A DNA stretch of 64,000 nucleotides from Acanthococcus lagerstroemiae (GCA_031841125.1 CM063106.1:31120001-31184000), one strand, 5' to 3'. Positions 22,206 to 32,734 are shown, counted from the first letter of the stretch. Notes: generated by a model not told the origin, from the letters alone. Made by a program: numbers and translations.

Positions 22206-22990
22206 CTACAGGAAGACACGGCCTGGGCGTTGCCAGTTCCCTTTTATGCCACAGTGTCCCGGTGTCCATAGTATGGCGACCCGGTTCTCCTGAGCAAGGG
22301 TGTATAGTTTGTTAACACACTCCGCCACTACCAGGGATGTAGTTTGGTGTGACGATAGTACTTTGATAGCTGATTGACTGTCTGTACAGATATAGATCTG
22401 CTTATTAACAAGGCCCTTCTGCCAGCTTCTCTCAATGGCCACCGTGATCGCCATTATCTCCGCTTGGAGGATAGTGACGCCCTCGCCCAGTGCCACTGAA
22501 CAGTTGTCAGCGCCTTTTGCATTCGTGATTCCGATTCCTACACTTTGGTCATACTTAAAGGCATCTGCAAACCACATATTCTCCTCTTTTCCTAGAATGC
22601 TTGGCCACCTCTTTTCCCTTGCCTCCCGTGTGGGTATCAGCGCACGGTATGGTTTGTCAAAGAAATGTTCCATCGCAATTCTATCCTTTGGCATCCCAAA
22701 GCATTTGTCTATCGTCCTGGCCATCTCCCATATCCTTCCGTGGCCTGTCTTATGGGCCCGAAGGTTTGGTTGACCCAGACGATAAGCCCCATTATCGCCG
22801 CTGCTTCTATAGCAGTGTGAAGTGGTGGCAAGTTCAGGAGTCTTTCTAGTGCCTTTGTCGGCACCGTACTCATTGCCCCCGTTGTCATCACGCGTGCGAG
22901 TCTTTGCAAGTGGTCTAGTTTCTCTCTGACGTTGACCAGGTGGACCCGGCCCCACCACACAACGGCCGCATATGTGATTCTGGGGCGTAT
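22206..22990 (-). pseudogene. Post-RT and RNase H region of non-LTR ORF2
   Basis: In one frame (22960-22709) the segment reads WWGRVHLVNVREKLDHLQRL with ...STVPTKALERLLNLPPL, the region that follows RT in LOA/I/R1-type proteins. In another frame (to 22206) an RNase H domain follows: WFADAFKYDQSVGIGI with the first Asp, ILQAEIMAITVAIE with the Glu, ICTDSQSAIKVL with the second Asp, and ILWTPGHCGIKGN with the final His. At least one frameshift separates the blocks, so the copy is dead. RNase H at this place is typical of I, LOA and some R1/Jockey-group elements, where it removes RNA during cDNA synthesis. Confidence 0.85.
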
Positions 22991-23229
22991 TACACCGGTA
23001 TACAGGGTTAGTCAGTTTAAAACGCAGCATAGGAAAATCCCGTTCGCTGCGTGTTAATGTGACTAGACCGACGCGGTGCGTACACTCGTATTATGATAAG
23101 CCAGTGCAACGACGGAACTGCTTAGTCAGTTCAAAACGCAGCATCAAAAATCTTGTTTGCAAGTGAAGCGTACTCGGTGCATCTCTTATTTTTTTTTCAA
23201 CAATGAATTAGTGAAGCATACTCGGTGCG

Positions 23230-23560
23230 TTTCTTATTCAATAATCTTCGGGGGAAATCTCCAATAATTTTCGAAGAATTTCATCGAAAATTTTTGGGAA
23301 AATCTTCCAATGATTTTCGAGGAATTTCACTGGAAATTTTCGGAAACAAATTCCGGTAATTTTCGAAACAACTAACCTACAGGAAAAATATTCTCCGAAG
23401 AGATTCATCGAGACTCTTCGGGAATAATTTTCGATAATCTTTAAGGAATTTCATGAGACATTTTTTGGAAAAAGATTCCAATAATGTCCGAAGAATCTCA
23501 CTGGAAATCTGTAGAGAAATTCGGGGAAAATCCCGGATGATTTTCAAAGGAAGTTCATCA
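23230..23560. repeat. 46-bp minisatellite, left array
   Basis: Units containing GAATTTCATCGGAAAT and variants, alternating with GGGAAAATCTCCRATGAT, run at about 46-bp spacing. The same monomer appears inverted at 28590-30060 and again at 37560-40720 and 48650-50420. Confidence 0.75.
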
Positions 23561-23672
23561 GAGATGCAGTGGCGGAACTACGATTTTTTTTCGGGTGGGC
23601 ACGGAAGGGCCGGATTGTTAAGGACGGGGATTTTTTGAATAAAACGCCAGCTTGAATAAAACTATGTACTTG

Positions 23673-23783
23673 TGTTAAGATGCAGTGGCAACACTGTTAC
23701 GTTTTTATAATCTGTTACCATTTATTATTTATCTATGAATACAGTTACGTTTTATCCTCTGCTGAAAGCCGTTGTTTCTGTCA
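23673..23783 (+). repeat. copia 5' LTR, 111 bp
   Basis: It starts TGTTAAGATGCAGTGGCAAC and ends GTTTCTGTCA. It matches 28180-28290 at every base. It is short for a copia LTR. Confidence 0.95.
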
Positions 23784-23993
23784 TGGAAGCAGTTCGTGGT
23801 TGTGAAACTTTTTGAAGTTCAAAATGTAAAAAGTTTAAATGTTTATGTACCTAATGTCAATTGAAGATTTAAAGTTAGTCGGTGCAGAAGAAAAAAGGAA
23901 AAATGGAAGTGATCGTTGAAGATGTGAATTTTATGTGTTAAATACTCTGCATCGTGTTGGAATAGTTGTGTCGATTCGTGCCTGTGTTTTCTA

Positions 23994-26900
23994 GTGTTAA
24001 TGATGGAAAAGGACGGTGTCATGTTACCCACGTTTAGTGGTTCTGATTATAATCGATGGAAGTGTAGATTAAAACTTTTCTTGGAATGGAAGGAGTGTGC
24101 TGGTGCACTAGTTAAAGCTCCAACGGAGAAGTCCGAAAAAGACGAGATGAAGGCGGATTGTAAAGCACGAAATTACATAGTCAGTAGTTTGTCCGATTCG
24201 CAGTTCGACATGGTATGTAATGAAACGACGGCTAAAAGCATGATCTCAATTTTGGATTCAATTTATGCAAGAAAAAACGAAAGTTTACAAATTTTGGCCC
24301 AACAAGAGTTGTTTGAACTGAAGTACGATGAGAAGAATGAAAGTGCTACTGAATTTCTAAGTAAATTTGATGCGGCAATAAATAAACTTCGTTCAACCGG
24401 CGAGATAGTGAACAAGGAGAGTGAACTTAGACATTTGTTGATGAAATTACCGCCAAGCAAAGCACATATTATTGATCTAGTTGATGTGTTACCGAAAGAT
24501 GAAAACTCGTTGGCATATGTAAAATCCAAATTACTTTCCTATAAAGAGCTGTCTTATGTTGTCGGTAAACCGGATTTGACGTGTGTCAAAGTAGAACCTA
24601 ATACAGAGTCAAACGTGTTCAAAACAAACATAAACAGTGATAATGGTGCTACAAGCGAGAAAAAATGTTACAAGTGCGGAAAAATGGGCCACATTCAAAA
24701 ACAGTGTTCGTATTGGTTTTCGTCTCCGCGCTCGGGTTATAGTAATAATCGTGGAAGAGGTTTTTCCGGCAGAAGTCGTGGATTTAATCGTGGTTACAAT
24801 AGAAGCTACAGTCAAAATTTTCGCGGCAGAGGCAGAGGTGTGCTCTATAACAATGCTGATCGAAAGGTGGAAACTTTCATGGTCAAGATGATGCATTCTA
24901 CAGTCGACCAAGATGTCAATAAGGTTCCTGTGGAAAATGTAAAGTGGTATTTGGACAGCGGGGCAACGGACCACATAGTGTGTTCTAAGGAATACTTTTC
25001 AAAGTACGTTGAACTTCGGGAGCCAGTTCCAGTGAAGCTTGGTGATGGAAGATGTGTATTTTCAAATTACATGGGAACAGTTCCAGTTTATTTTGACGTA
25101 GGTTATAATAATTATAAGGTATTTTGTGAAATTAGAAATGTATACCTGCTGGAAGGAATGTTATGTAATCTTTTAAGTGTTAGTACGATTGATAAGGCCG
25201 GATATGAAATCGTTTTCGCTAATGGTAATGTAAGAATTTTTAATCCGCAAAAGAAATTGACTGCTATTGGTTATCGAAATAATAAGTTATATGAGATCTA
25301 CAGCAGGGTAGAGAAAAAGGCTAATGTAAAATCAGATTGCTTTGTTGCTAATAATGGAAATACTAACTCAGATAGTCATAGTGTGGCCTCAAATATGTTT
25401 ACTTCAATATCAAGAGACAAAAAACACTGGCACCGGGCATTAGGTCACGTTAATTTTAAAGATTTGAAATATTTGTGTAATAACAATCTACTAGATGGTC
25501 TTCCAAGCTCTGTTTCAGAAGAATATGTAAACTGTGACATTTGCTTTCGAAACAAGATGAGAAATCTATCCTTTGGGAAGAATGGTCGCACTAGGAGTAA
25601 TGGAATCTTGGAGTTGATTCACACCGATGTAAATGGGCCTCATAGTACAACTGGATATAAGGGAGAGAAGTATTTTGTCAGTTTCATCGACGACTTTAGT
25701 AAGTTGGTTACCGTGTATACAATAAAAGGTAAAGATGAGGTATTTTCGTGTTTTAAGGAATATCATAATTTGATGTGTAATCTGACTGGAAAATCTATTA
25801 AAACTGTGAGATGCGATAACGGCAGAGAATATATTAATTCAGAGTTTTCTAGTTTCGCCAAAGAGAAAGGCTTCAAGATCCAGACGAGTCCTCCCTATGT
25901 TCCACAGATGAACGGGGTCTCAGAACGTTATAACCAGATACTCATGGATAGAGCAAGATGCTTGCTAGATGAATCTGGGATTCCAAGAAGGTTTTGGCCA
26001 GAAGTGGTGCAGGCAGCCGCATACATCGGAAATCGTGTGCTGGCAAACACCATGGAAAAGAAAACACCAATGGAGTTATTTTATGGTAAGAAACCAAATG
26101 TGCATAATTTAGTGTTGTATGGGTCTCTGTGTTTTGTTAGGATTCCAGATGAAAAACGAGGCGACAAGTTCAGCAGCAAAGGAATACAAGGAAAAATAGT
26201 GGGATATGATGACATGGGTTATCGAGTGCTGGTTGACAATAAGATTGTTGTTAGCCGAAACGTTCGGATCATTAATGAAAATTCGAGTCGAATTGTTTAC
26301 TTGGAGGAAGAGTCTGACATCGAGAACCGGAAGGATGATGAACCAGATGCTGTCAAGGAGAGACCACAAAGAGAGAGGAGAGAACCCGATAGGTATGGAA
26401 CCCCTGTAGTGTATTTTTCTTCTGTTGATGTTCCTAGGAGTTATAGCGAAGCTGTAAGGAGTCCAGACGCAGAGAAATGGCTGAATGCCATGGAAACAGA
26501 AATGTCCAATATCGAGGAGAACGGAACGTGGAAATTGGTGGATGCTCCAGAGGGAAAACCTGTTTTGGATGTGAAATGGGTGTACACAGTGAAGTCAGAT
26601 GGCACTCTCAAGGCAAGACTGGTTGTTCGAGGATTTCAACAAGAACCGAATGGAGAAGAGGATTTTTACTCACCTGTTGTCAAGATGCCAACGCTGAAAA
26701 CGTATCTGTCTCTAGCATGCAGAAACAAATGGTTCATTGAGCAACTCGACGTGCAGACAGCGTTTTTGAATGGGTCAATTAAGTCAGAAGTGTACGTTCA
26801 GCAGCCAGATGGTTTTGGACAGGATGGACAAAAAGTGTATCGTTTGGAGAAAGCTCTATATGGGTTAAGAGAGAGCCCTAAGTGTTGGTTTGAATGCCTA

Positions 26901-27947
26901 GATGCATATTTGAAAGTACTTGGCTTTATTAACTTTAAAATTGATTCTTGCCTATATTTATTGAAACATGATAATAATGTTGTTTATTTACTAGTGTATG
27001 TTGATGATCTACTAATTTGTGGTTCTAATCTTGATTTGATTAATGAGATTAAAGCTAAGTTGTCGTGTAAATTTCGTATGAAGTTGCTAGGTTCTGTTAG
27101 AAATTATCTAGGTATTGAAATAGATTACAACCGTGAAGCTGGAGAAATGAAATTAAATCAGAAGAGGTATATCGAAATATTGGCGGAGAAATTTGGAGTT
27201 GTCAAATCGAATTCACATCGAACCCCAATGGAGGTGAACTTGAAACTACAGATACTGGGAAATGCTGATGAAAGAATTCCGTACAGAAACCTCATAGGTG
27301 CGTTGTTGTATGTTGCGGCTGGCACAAGGCCAGATGTATCTTTCAGCACGAGTTATTTGAGTAGATTTCAAACCGGGTATAGTGAAACTCACTTCAGGTA
27401 TGCGAAAAGGATTTTAAGTTACTTGTTTCATACTCGGGATATGTGTTTAAATTTTGGTATAAAGAACGAGGATGTGTTAGACTGTTTTGTTGACTCAGAT
27501 TTCGCAGGAGATAGCGTAGATCGAAAGTCGACTACTGGTTTTGTTGTAAGGGTCCATGGAAACCCCGTGGTGTGGAAAAGTGTCAAACAAGGAGCAGTCA
27601 CGAGAGCATCTACGCATGCAGAATATTACGCAATTGCAGATGCAGTTGAAGAAGTCTTATGGACTAGACAGCTGGTCATAGAATTCGGTTTGTACGAATT
27701 AAATTTTTTAAATCCTGTGAGCGTCTTTGAAGATAATAGTGGTGCAATGTATTTGGCAAACACGGGAAATTTCTCTGGTAGGAGTAAGCACATTGAGGTG
27801 GCGCTACGCTATGTTGCTGATTATGTTGATAAAAATGTAATTCGAATTGTCAAGGTAATGACAGATAAAAATATGGCTGATATATTCACGAAGTCGTTAG
27901 GTAAAGTTAAATTTGAATTGTTTAGAGAATCGTTAAGTATTTATTAA
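23994..27947 (+). CDS. copia Gag-Pol polyprotein
   Basis: A single 1317-residue frame carries, in order: Gag with a zinc knuckle CYKCGKMGHIQKQC (225-238) followed by an Arg/Gly-rich stretch; aspartic protease with WYLDSGATDH (catalytic D at 321); integrase with an HHCC zinc site starting HWHRALGH (478) and CDIC (514); D545, D608 and E644, spaced as DD35E; reverse transcriptase with LLVYVDDLLI (YVDD at 1002-1005); and RNase H with DSDFAG (D1167), STHAEYYAI (E1210) and EDNSGA (D1247). The order protease-integrase-RT-RNase H defines Ty1/copia. No break is seen, so the element could be active. ATGs at 23994 and 24003 are both possible starts; the one at 24003 leaves the sequence MEKDGV. Confidence 0.95.
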   Translation: MLMMEKDGVMLPTFSGSDYNRWKCRLKLFLEWKECAGALVKAPTEKSEKDEMKADCKARNYIVSSLSDSQFDMVCNETTAKSMISILDSIYARKNESLQILAQQELFELKYDEKNESATEFLSKFDAAINKLRSTGEIVNKESELRHLLMKLPPSKAHIIDLVDVLPKDENSLAYVKSKLLSYKELSYVVGKPDLTCVKVEPNTESNVFKTNINSDNGATSEKKCYKCGKMGHIQKQCSYWFSSPRSGYSNNRGRGFSGRSRGFNRGYNRSYSQNFRGRGRGVLYNNADRKVETFMVKMMHSTVDQDVNKVPVENVKWYLDSGATDHIVCSKEYFSKYVELREPVPVKLGDGRCVFSNYMGTVPVYFDVGYNNYKVFCEIRNVYLLEGMLCNLLSVSTIDKAGYEIVFANGNVRIFNPQKKLTAIGYRNNKLYEIYSRVEKKANVKSDCFVANNGNTNSDSHSVASNMFTSISRDKKHWHRALGHVNFKDLKYLCNNNLLDGLPSSVSEEYVNCDICFRNKMRNLSFGKNGRTRSNGILELIHTDVNGPHSTTGYKGEKYFVSFIDDFSKLVTVYTIKGKDEVFSCFKEYHNLMCNLTGKSIKTVRCDNGREYINSEFSSFAKEKGFKIQTSPPYVPQMNGVSERYNQILMDRARCLLDESGIPRRFWPEVVQAAAYIGNRVLANTMEKKTPMELFYGKKPNVHNLVLYGSLCFVRIPDEKRGDKFSSKGIQGKIVGYDDMGYRVLVDNKIVVSRNVRIINENSSRIVYLEEESDIENRKDDEPDAVKERPQRERREPDRYGTPVVYFSSVDVPRSYSEAVRSPDAEKWLNAMETEMSNIEENGTWKLVDAPEGKPVLDVKWVYTVKSDGTLKARLVVRGFQQEPNGEEDFYSPVVKMPTLKTYLSLACRNKWFIEQLDVQTAFLNGSIKSEVYVQQPDGFGQDGQKVYRLEKALYGLRESPKCWFECLDAYLKVLGFINFKIDSCLYLLKHDNNVVYLLVYVDDLLICGSNLDLINEIKAKLSCKFRMKLLGSVRNYLGIEIDYNREAGEMKLNQKRYIEILAEKFGVVKSNSHRTPMEVNLKLQILGNADERIPYRNLIGALLYVAAGTRPDVSFSTSYLSRFQTGYSETHFRYAKRILSYLFHTRDMCLNFGIKNEDVLDCFVDSDFAGDSVDRKSTTGFVVRVHGNPVVWKSVKQGAVTRASTHAEYYAIADAVEEVLWTRQLVIEFGLYELNFLNPVSVFEDNSGAMYLANTGNFSGRSKHIEVALRYVADYVDKNVIRIVKVMTDKNMADIFTKSLGKVKFELFRESLSIY

Positions 27948-28179
27948 TCCGATATTATTCATATGATGTTATATTGTTGTATTCCCTGAAATCACGTGAA
28001 CTTCAGCATGTAATATTTTGTACTCAATTTGTTTGATATTTTTAAGAATTTTTGAAACGGATATCGTTTTTACATTTACACTGATGAAAGTTTTTTTTGT
28101 AATCGGATATTAGTGTAATGAGTTGGAAGTTAACATTTGATGGTTTATGTCCGAATTTCGTCATAAAAACGAGGTGGCG

Positions 28180-28290
28180 TGTTAAGATGCAGTGGCAACA
28201 CTGTTACGTTTTTATAATCTGTTACCATTTATTATTTATCTATGAATACAGTTACGTTTTATCCTCTGCTGAAAGCCGTTGTTTCTGTCA
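28180..28290 (+). repeat. copia 3' LTR, 111 bp
   Basis: Identical to the 5' LTR, and followed by the second ACTTG duplication. Confidence 0.95.
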
Positions 28291-28579
28291 ACTTGTTATA
28301 AAAATTTGTATATGTATGTACTTACATGATATTAACAATTAATATAAAAGAATACGACTATTTTTATGATGAAGAGCAAAATTCTCTACAACATTATCTA
28401 AATTTAAACTTTTGGCAAATCGATTATAAGTATTTTATTTTTGAATTCTTTTCGTCAATTATAAGTGAGTTATTTTTCGTAAAAAAATTTCACATTGTTC
28501 AAAAAAAATTGGGCGGGCCAAAAAATTTTTTGGAAGGGCCTGGCCCACTCAGGCCTGCCCTTGGTTCCGCCACTGCAGA

Positions 28580-30060
28580 AATGGAAAGAAAATCTGAAAA
28601 TTTCCAAAGAATTTTATCGGAAATCTTTTGAGAAAATCTCCAATATTTTCCAACAAAAAACTACTTCTGGAAAATCTCCCAGTAACTTTGTAAGTATTTC
28701 AAAGGAAATAATTCGGAGAGGGGACTCCGTCAGTTCTTAAACAATTCAATAAAAAATCTCCCGCAGAATTTCTTCGGAAATCTTTTGAGAGAATTTTCAG
28801 TATATTCCAACAAAAAATTACTTCGAGAAAATTTCCCAACAACTTTGGAAGTATTTCATATGAAATATTAGGCAGTGGGGGGGGGGGAACTACGTCAGTT
28901 TTTGAAAAATTTAATCGAAAATCTTCAGGATGATCTTCGAGAAATTTCATCCGAAACTTCGAGGAAAATCTCTTAATGATTTTTACAACATTTTTGCAGA
29001 AATTTTTGCTGAAAAAATTCGATAATGTCCCAAGAATTTGCATTGAAAAATTTTCAATCAATGAATTTCTTGGCCAATTTTCGAAAAGATTCCCATAACT
29101 GTAATTTCCAAAGGAACTTATCGGAAACCTTCAGAAAAAATTTCCAATGTTTTCCGAAGAAATTCTTTAAAACTCTTCGGGGGAGTTTTCCGATAATTTT
29201 TGAAGAATTTCACAAGAAATATCCGGGAAAAATCTCCGGTGGAATTTTAAACTGCATAACCATGCAGAAATTATCAAAACTGTTTCTAAAAATTCTTTAA
29301 AAATTATCGGAGATTTTTTCCGAAGATTTACAATGAAATTCTTGGGACATTATCGAACATTTTTTCTGAAGATTTTTGATAAAATTCTCTACAAACCATC
29401 GCGCCTTTTTCCCCCCGAATATTTCCTAGGAAATTCTTCCAAAATTATCGGGAAATTTTCTCGACGAATTTTATAATGTTACGTTTTGGAAAACATTGGA
29501 AATTTCTTCTGAAGATTTCTGATAAGATTCTTCAGAAATTATCGTTTTTTTTCTCTCTCAAAGATTTTCGATAAAATTCTTTAGATGTCATTGGAGAATT
29601 TTCCCGGAGATGTTCTCCGTAGATTTTCGATGAAATTCTTCGGAGAACATTTTACCTGCAGAATGCCGATAAAATTCTTCAAAATCTGTCGGAGTTTTCC
29701 CATGAATATTACCTGTAAATTCTTAAGAATGAACGGAAAACTCCCCGGAAGATTTTGAAAAAGTTCTTTAGAAAACAGAGATTTTTCGGAAATTATTCCA
29801 AAAATTTTTGATAAAATTCCTTAGAAGTCATCGGAGAATTTTCCCGAACATTTTTCCTGAAGATTTTCGATGAAATTCCTCAAAAACCACCGGAGTCCCC
29901 CCCCCCGCACCCGGATATTTCCTAATCGGAACATTTTCCCGAAAATTTTAATGAAATTCTTTAGAAAACATTGGAAATTTTTTCTAAAGACTTCCGTTGA
30001 GATTCTTCGGAAATTATCGGATTTTGTTTCTTCAAAAATTGTTGATGAAATTTTTCGAAA
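28580..30060. repeat. 46-bp minisatellite, right array
   Basis: Successive units such as TTTTCGATGAAATTCTTCGG and CATCGGAGATTTTCCCCG lie in the orientation opposite to the left array, after a transitional zone around 28600-29250. The two arrays make the host element a large imperfect hairpin. Confidence 0.75.
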
Positions 30061-30323
30061 ATCATCGGACATTTTCCCCCCATCCCCGAGAATTATTTTA
30101 TCCTTTTGAAAAAATGAGAAACGCACCGAGCACGCTTTAAGACGCCGTGAACGAGATTTTTCATGCTGCGTTTTAAACTGACTAAGCAGTTCCGTCGTTG
30201 CACTGGCTTATCATAATACGAGTCTGTACCTGTGTAACGCACCTACGCACCGCGTCGGTCTAGTCACATTAACACGCAGCGAACGGGATTTTCCTATGCT
30301 GCGTTTTATACTGACTAACCCTG

Positions 30324-31035
30324 TATATCCAGTGCATCATTTTGGGAGAGAGTCCCCAGGTCCTGCCGACATAGGTGCGGCAAGCCCAAAGAGCCTCAAT
30401 CCCTTTTCTTATTTTATCTGAAACGTGATCCCTCCAGGAGAGTTTTTCGTCAAGATATACTCCTAAGTACTTCACCTTTCCTGTGAGGGCTAACGGTCTT
30501 CCCTTGTATTGCACCTTGATCAACTCCTTGCCTTTCCTTTTACGGGTGAAAATAGTGATCTCCGTTTTGTCCGGGTTTATCGATAACCCCTTTTTCACAC
30601 ACCATTTTTCTACACATCGGAGTCCCCACTGCGTTATCTCCGCGATGGTTCCCGGAAATTTGCCGGTTACCACCACAGCCAAATCGTCAGCGTAGCCTTG
30701 TGTGTATATTTTTTGCCCATTCAATTCCTCCATCAAGCTGTCCACCACCAGGCTCCACAGTAGGGGAGAGAGTACTCCCCCTTGTGGGCAGCCCCTGATG
30801 GTAGTTGCATGGATTCGTTCTTGTCGGTATGTTATCCGGATCTCCCTGCCTTTTAGCATAGATACAATCCACTTTATTAAGCTTTCCTTCACTTCCCTTT
30901 CCCTCAGGGCTGTTTCTATGGATTCATGGGAGGTCGCGTCAAACGCTCCCTGTATATCCATGAATGTTGCTAGGACATAATCTCCGCCAGTCATCCCTCT
31001 CTCGATTGTTGTAACATGTGTTGTTGGTTTACGTG
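30324..31035 (-). mobile_element. Non-LTR retrotransposon, RT portion (5' part of the split element)
   Basis: This is the upstream half of the element whose 3' half is at 21700-23002. It begins around 31035, where a perfect short hairpin (GTAGCATCAC and complement) interrupts coding similarity. The endonuclease and ORF1 are absent, so the copy was already 5'-truncated or was cut here by another event. Confidence 0.8.
30326..31020 (-). pseudogene. Reverse transcriptase domain, I/LOA-type
   Basis: The frame shows RT motifs in order: LATFMDIQGAFDATSHESI (block A, catalytic Asp in DIQGAFD), GCPQGGVLSPLLWSL (block B), YADDLAVVV (block C, YADD), KTEITIFTRKR, and VKYLGVYLDEKLSWRDHV (block E), ending LSPKMMHWIY at the insertion point. 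It stays open over about 230 codons. Across the TA-flanked insertion the frame continues with TGVIRPRITYAAVVWWG once one TA copy is dropped. The catalytic residues look intact, but the whole ORF2 is broken by the insertion and later frameshifts. Confidence 0.9.
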
Positions 31036-31436
31036 CCCATGTGTAGCATCACAAGAGTGATGCTACATTTCATTTCACATTCCAATATCACCTTGTATGT
31101 AACCCAAGGATTAACATTGTCTCGGAATTAGTCGCATCCACCTTGTATGCATTTTGTACGAAAGCGTTCAATCGTTGCATTACGGACCTCAAACAGACGC
31201 CGGTTTTATGTCGAAATCCGCCGTAATATATTCAAGCGCTGATGAAATAAACGACAGGCCGATAAACACGACCGATTATAATGCAGAAGGAAATTACGTT
31301 TAATGGATTTCCTTTGTACACCTTCGAGTCAATATTCGCGGACAACCTTAATACTCACGATATTTCCTGCGCGACTTATGACGTAATAATGATAATGAGT
31401 GAGTAGCAGCCAAGTACAGAGAGTGCCTCAGCATCA
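31036..31436. other. No gene recognised
   Basis: No frame or repeat was identified between the RT fragment and the R1-type fragment. Confidence 0.4.
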
Positions 31437-31449
31437 GAGGAACCAAGTG

Positions 31450-31690
31450 GAGGAATGGTGTGGTGGGACGTATGGCGATGCACGTATGCCAAAGTGGCCC
31501 CTATGACACCGCACTCCCCGCCCCGGAAACTACCTTTTCGAGTATCGCATCAGTGACTGGGGGAACGCTTTGAGGCCGGGCCCGAGCCCTCATTTCTTCG
31601 TGTCGGAACGATGCGCGCGTCCTGCCAGGGCCACCATGCGGTTAGCCAGGTTCGCGCTCCCTGTGCGCTCGCTTGTAATTCAGGGGACGA
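31450..31690 (-). mobile_element. R1-type 3' UTR fragment
   Basis: The minus strand matches the 3' untranslated region of the R1-type element at 44290-44575: shared landmarks include GGGGCCACTTTGGCATRCGTG, CATCGCCATAC, CTCGGGCCCGGCCTCAAAGC and a GGTGGCCCTGGCA stretch. It is GC-rich like that element. It represents a strongly 5'-truncated second insertion in inverted orientation. Confidence 0.8.
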
Positions 31691-32044
31691 ATACATTCAT
31701 TCTTGATTGTTTTCTTTCCTTTTTTCGCACGGACTGGAGCACAGAGCATTCAGATGTAGGCTCATTCAGAATGAAAGGCATCTGTCTATTTATAATGCGA
31801 AGTACAGAAATTTTAAATGAGTAAACAAAACTCACTCCTCGCATACAACGTATGTAAGTATGTAGTGATCTCGATCTCAAGATCGATCATCGATCATTTT
31901 GGTCATTATCGAAATTTCGATCTTTCACAAAGTAACAACAGACCTGTTTAGTGTGACGTCACATTGTTCCACAGCCGGCGGCAGCTAGCTGCGGCCTAGG
32001 TGTAATGTAAACTTCATCTGTGATAAGTTAAGTGATATTGATAT
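31691..32044. other. No gene recognised
   Basis: A purine/pyrimidine palindromic stretch (tctcgatctcaagatcgatcatcgatc) near 31868 shares ATCGATC words with 33150-33280, on the other side of the hAT element. No coding signal. Confidence 0.4.
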
Positions 32045-32052
32045 GTGATAAC

Positions 32053-32726
32053 CAGAGAGCGGATTTTAATGAAATCGCATATTTGTCTGTATCGAGTTAG
32101 AAACGGTATATTCAAGATACTTTTACGTATCAAACTTTTCTGAGCAAAATGAGCCCTATTTGTTTTCGCATATTTTGTATATTTTACCTATAAAAGCATA
32201 TTTTTGCATGTTTTGGTCATTTTTGGCACATATTTAACCGTTTCAGCGCATATTTTTTTAGTTTCTTGATTTTTAGCACATACTTCCTTAATTTTCAATA
32301 TTTCTTTCCTGAAAAGTCGAAAAAAGTACACACTTCTTAGATTCTTCTCTAGAGCATTGGAAAAAATTACGTTTTTTTTACTGTAGCGCTCCAAGTGCCG
32401 ATTCATGCTATCAATTTTGCAAAATTTAATTCGTAAAGCCCGCCTTCATTCCGGATTCATGGCATCTGTCTCGACCAAAATTATTACAAAATCTCTTTTC
32501 TTTTTATAATAATTTAATAATTTTTCTAATAAATAAAAGATTTTCTTCAACTTATTTTATTCTTATTTTTTAACGTTACAATGAGGTACAGCTCTTCACG
32601 CTCTTTAAAATGACACCCATATCGTTAGCGCATATTTTTACGTTTTTCGCGTATATTTTGGATTTTTTAAATGCATATATATGCGCATATTTCACCTGTT
32701 TTTAGCACATAAGAATCCGCTCTCTA
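32053..32726. mobile_element. hAT-like nonautonomous element
   Basis: The ends CAGAGAGCGGATTTTAATG and, in complement, TAGAGAGCGGATTCTTATG are flanked by a perfect 8-bp duplication GTGATAAC (32045-32052, 32727-32734). The AT-rich interior repeats phrases such as AGCGCATATTTTT and TTAGCACATA. There is no transposase. The duplication length assigns it to hAT. Confidence 0.85.
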
Positions 32727-32734
32727 GTGATAAC

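Larger units (their letters stand above)
21700..23002 (-). mobile_element. Non-LTR retrotransposon with RNase H, 3' part
   Basis: This is the 3' portion of an I/LOA-type element; its RT portion lies on the other side of an inserted TIR element, at 30324-31035. From 23002 downwards the minus strand encodes the post-RT region, an RNase H domain, a frameshift, then a Cys/His knuckle and a (GAAT)n tail. The two halves join in frame if one TA is removed (TGG ATA TA plus TAC CGG), which is the evidence that they were one element. Confidence 0.85.
23673..28290 (+). mobile_element. Intact Ty1/copia LTR retrotransposon
   Basis: The element is 4618 bp, bounded by two identical 111-bp LTRs (TG...CA) and a 5-bp target duplication ACTTG (23668-23672, 28291-28295). 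One uninterrupted 1317-codon frame encodes Gag and Pol. The sequence following the left LTR, TGGAAGCAG, resembles a primer-binding site for initiator methionine tRNA with mismatches. A purine run, AAAAACGAGG, ends just before the right LTR as a plausible polypurine tract. Identical LTRs and an intact frame point to a very recent insertion. Confidence 0.95.
23567..28575. mobile_element. hAT-like MITE interrupted by a copia element
   Basis: The ends are CAGTGGCGGAACTACG and, on the complement of the right end, CAGTGGCGGAACCAAG. The flanking 8-bp sequences are CAGAGATG (23559-23566) and CAGAAATG (28576-28583), one mismatch apart. CAGTGGCGGA ends with 8-bp duplications are typical of hAT. Removing the nested copia leaves about 386 bp with no coding capacity. 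Confidence 0.8.
23003..30323. mobile_element. TA-flanked TIR element with 46-bp minisatellite arrays
   Basis: Both ends read CAGGGTTAGTCAGTTTAAAA (right end with one difference) and stay alignable for about 200 bp. A second internal copy of TTAGTCAGTTYAAAACGCAG sits near 23130 and 30160. TA flanks both ends (23001-23002, 30324-30325). Minisatellite arrays follow at 23230-23560 and, in opposite orientation, at 28580-30060. No transposase was found. A hAT element carrying a copia element lies inside; without them the element would be about 2.3 kb. TA duplication suggests Tc1/mariner-type mobilisation. Confidence 0.85.

Noticed and set aside
29821..30126. A 101-codon frame in the minisatellite as a repeat protein
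   Set aside because: The frame follows the 46-bp unit, which is not a multiple of three, so the reading changes every unit; it is open by chance.
32188..32406. Short frames inside the 674-bp hAT element as transposase
   Set aside because: They translate AT-rich repeats and contain no hAT domain.
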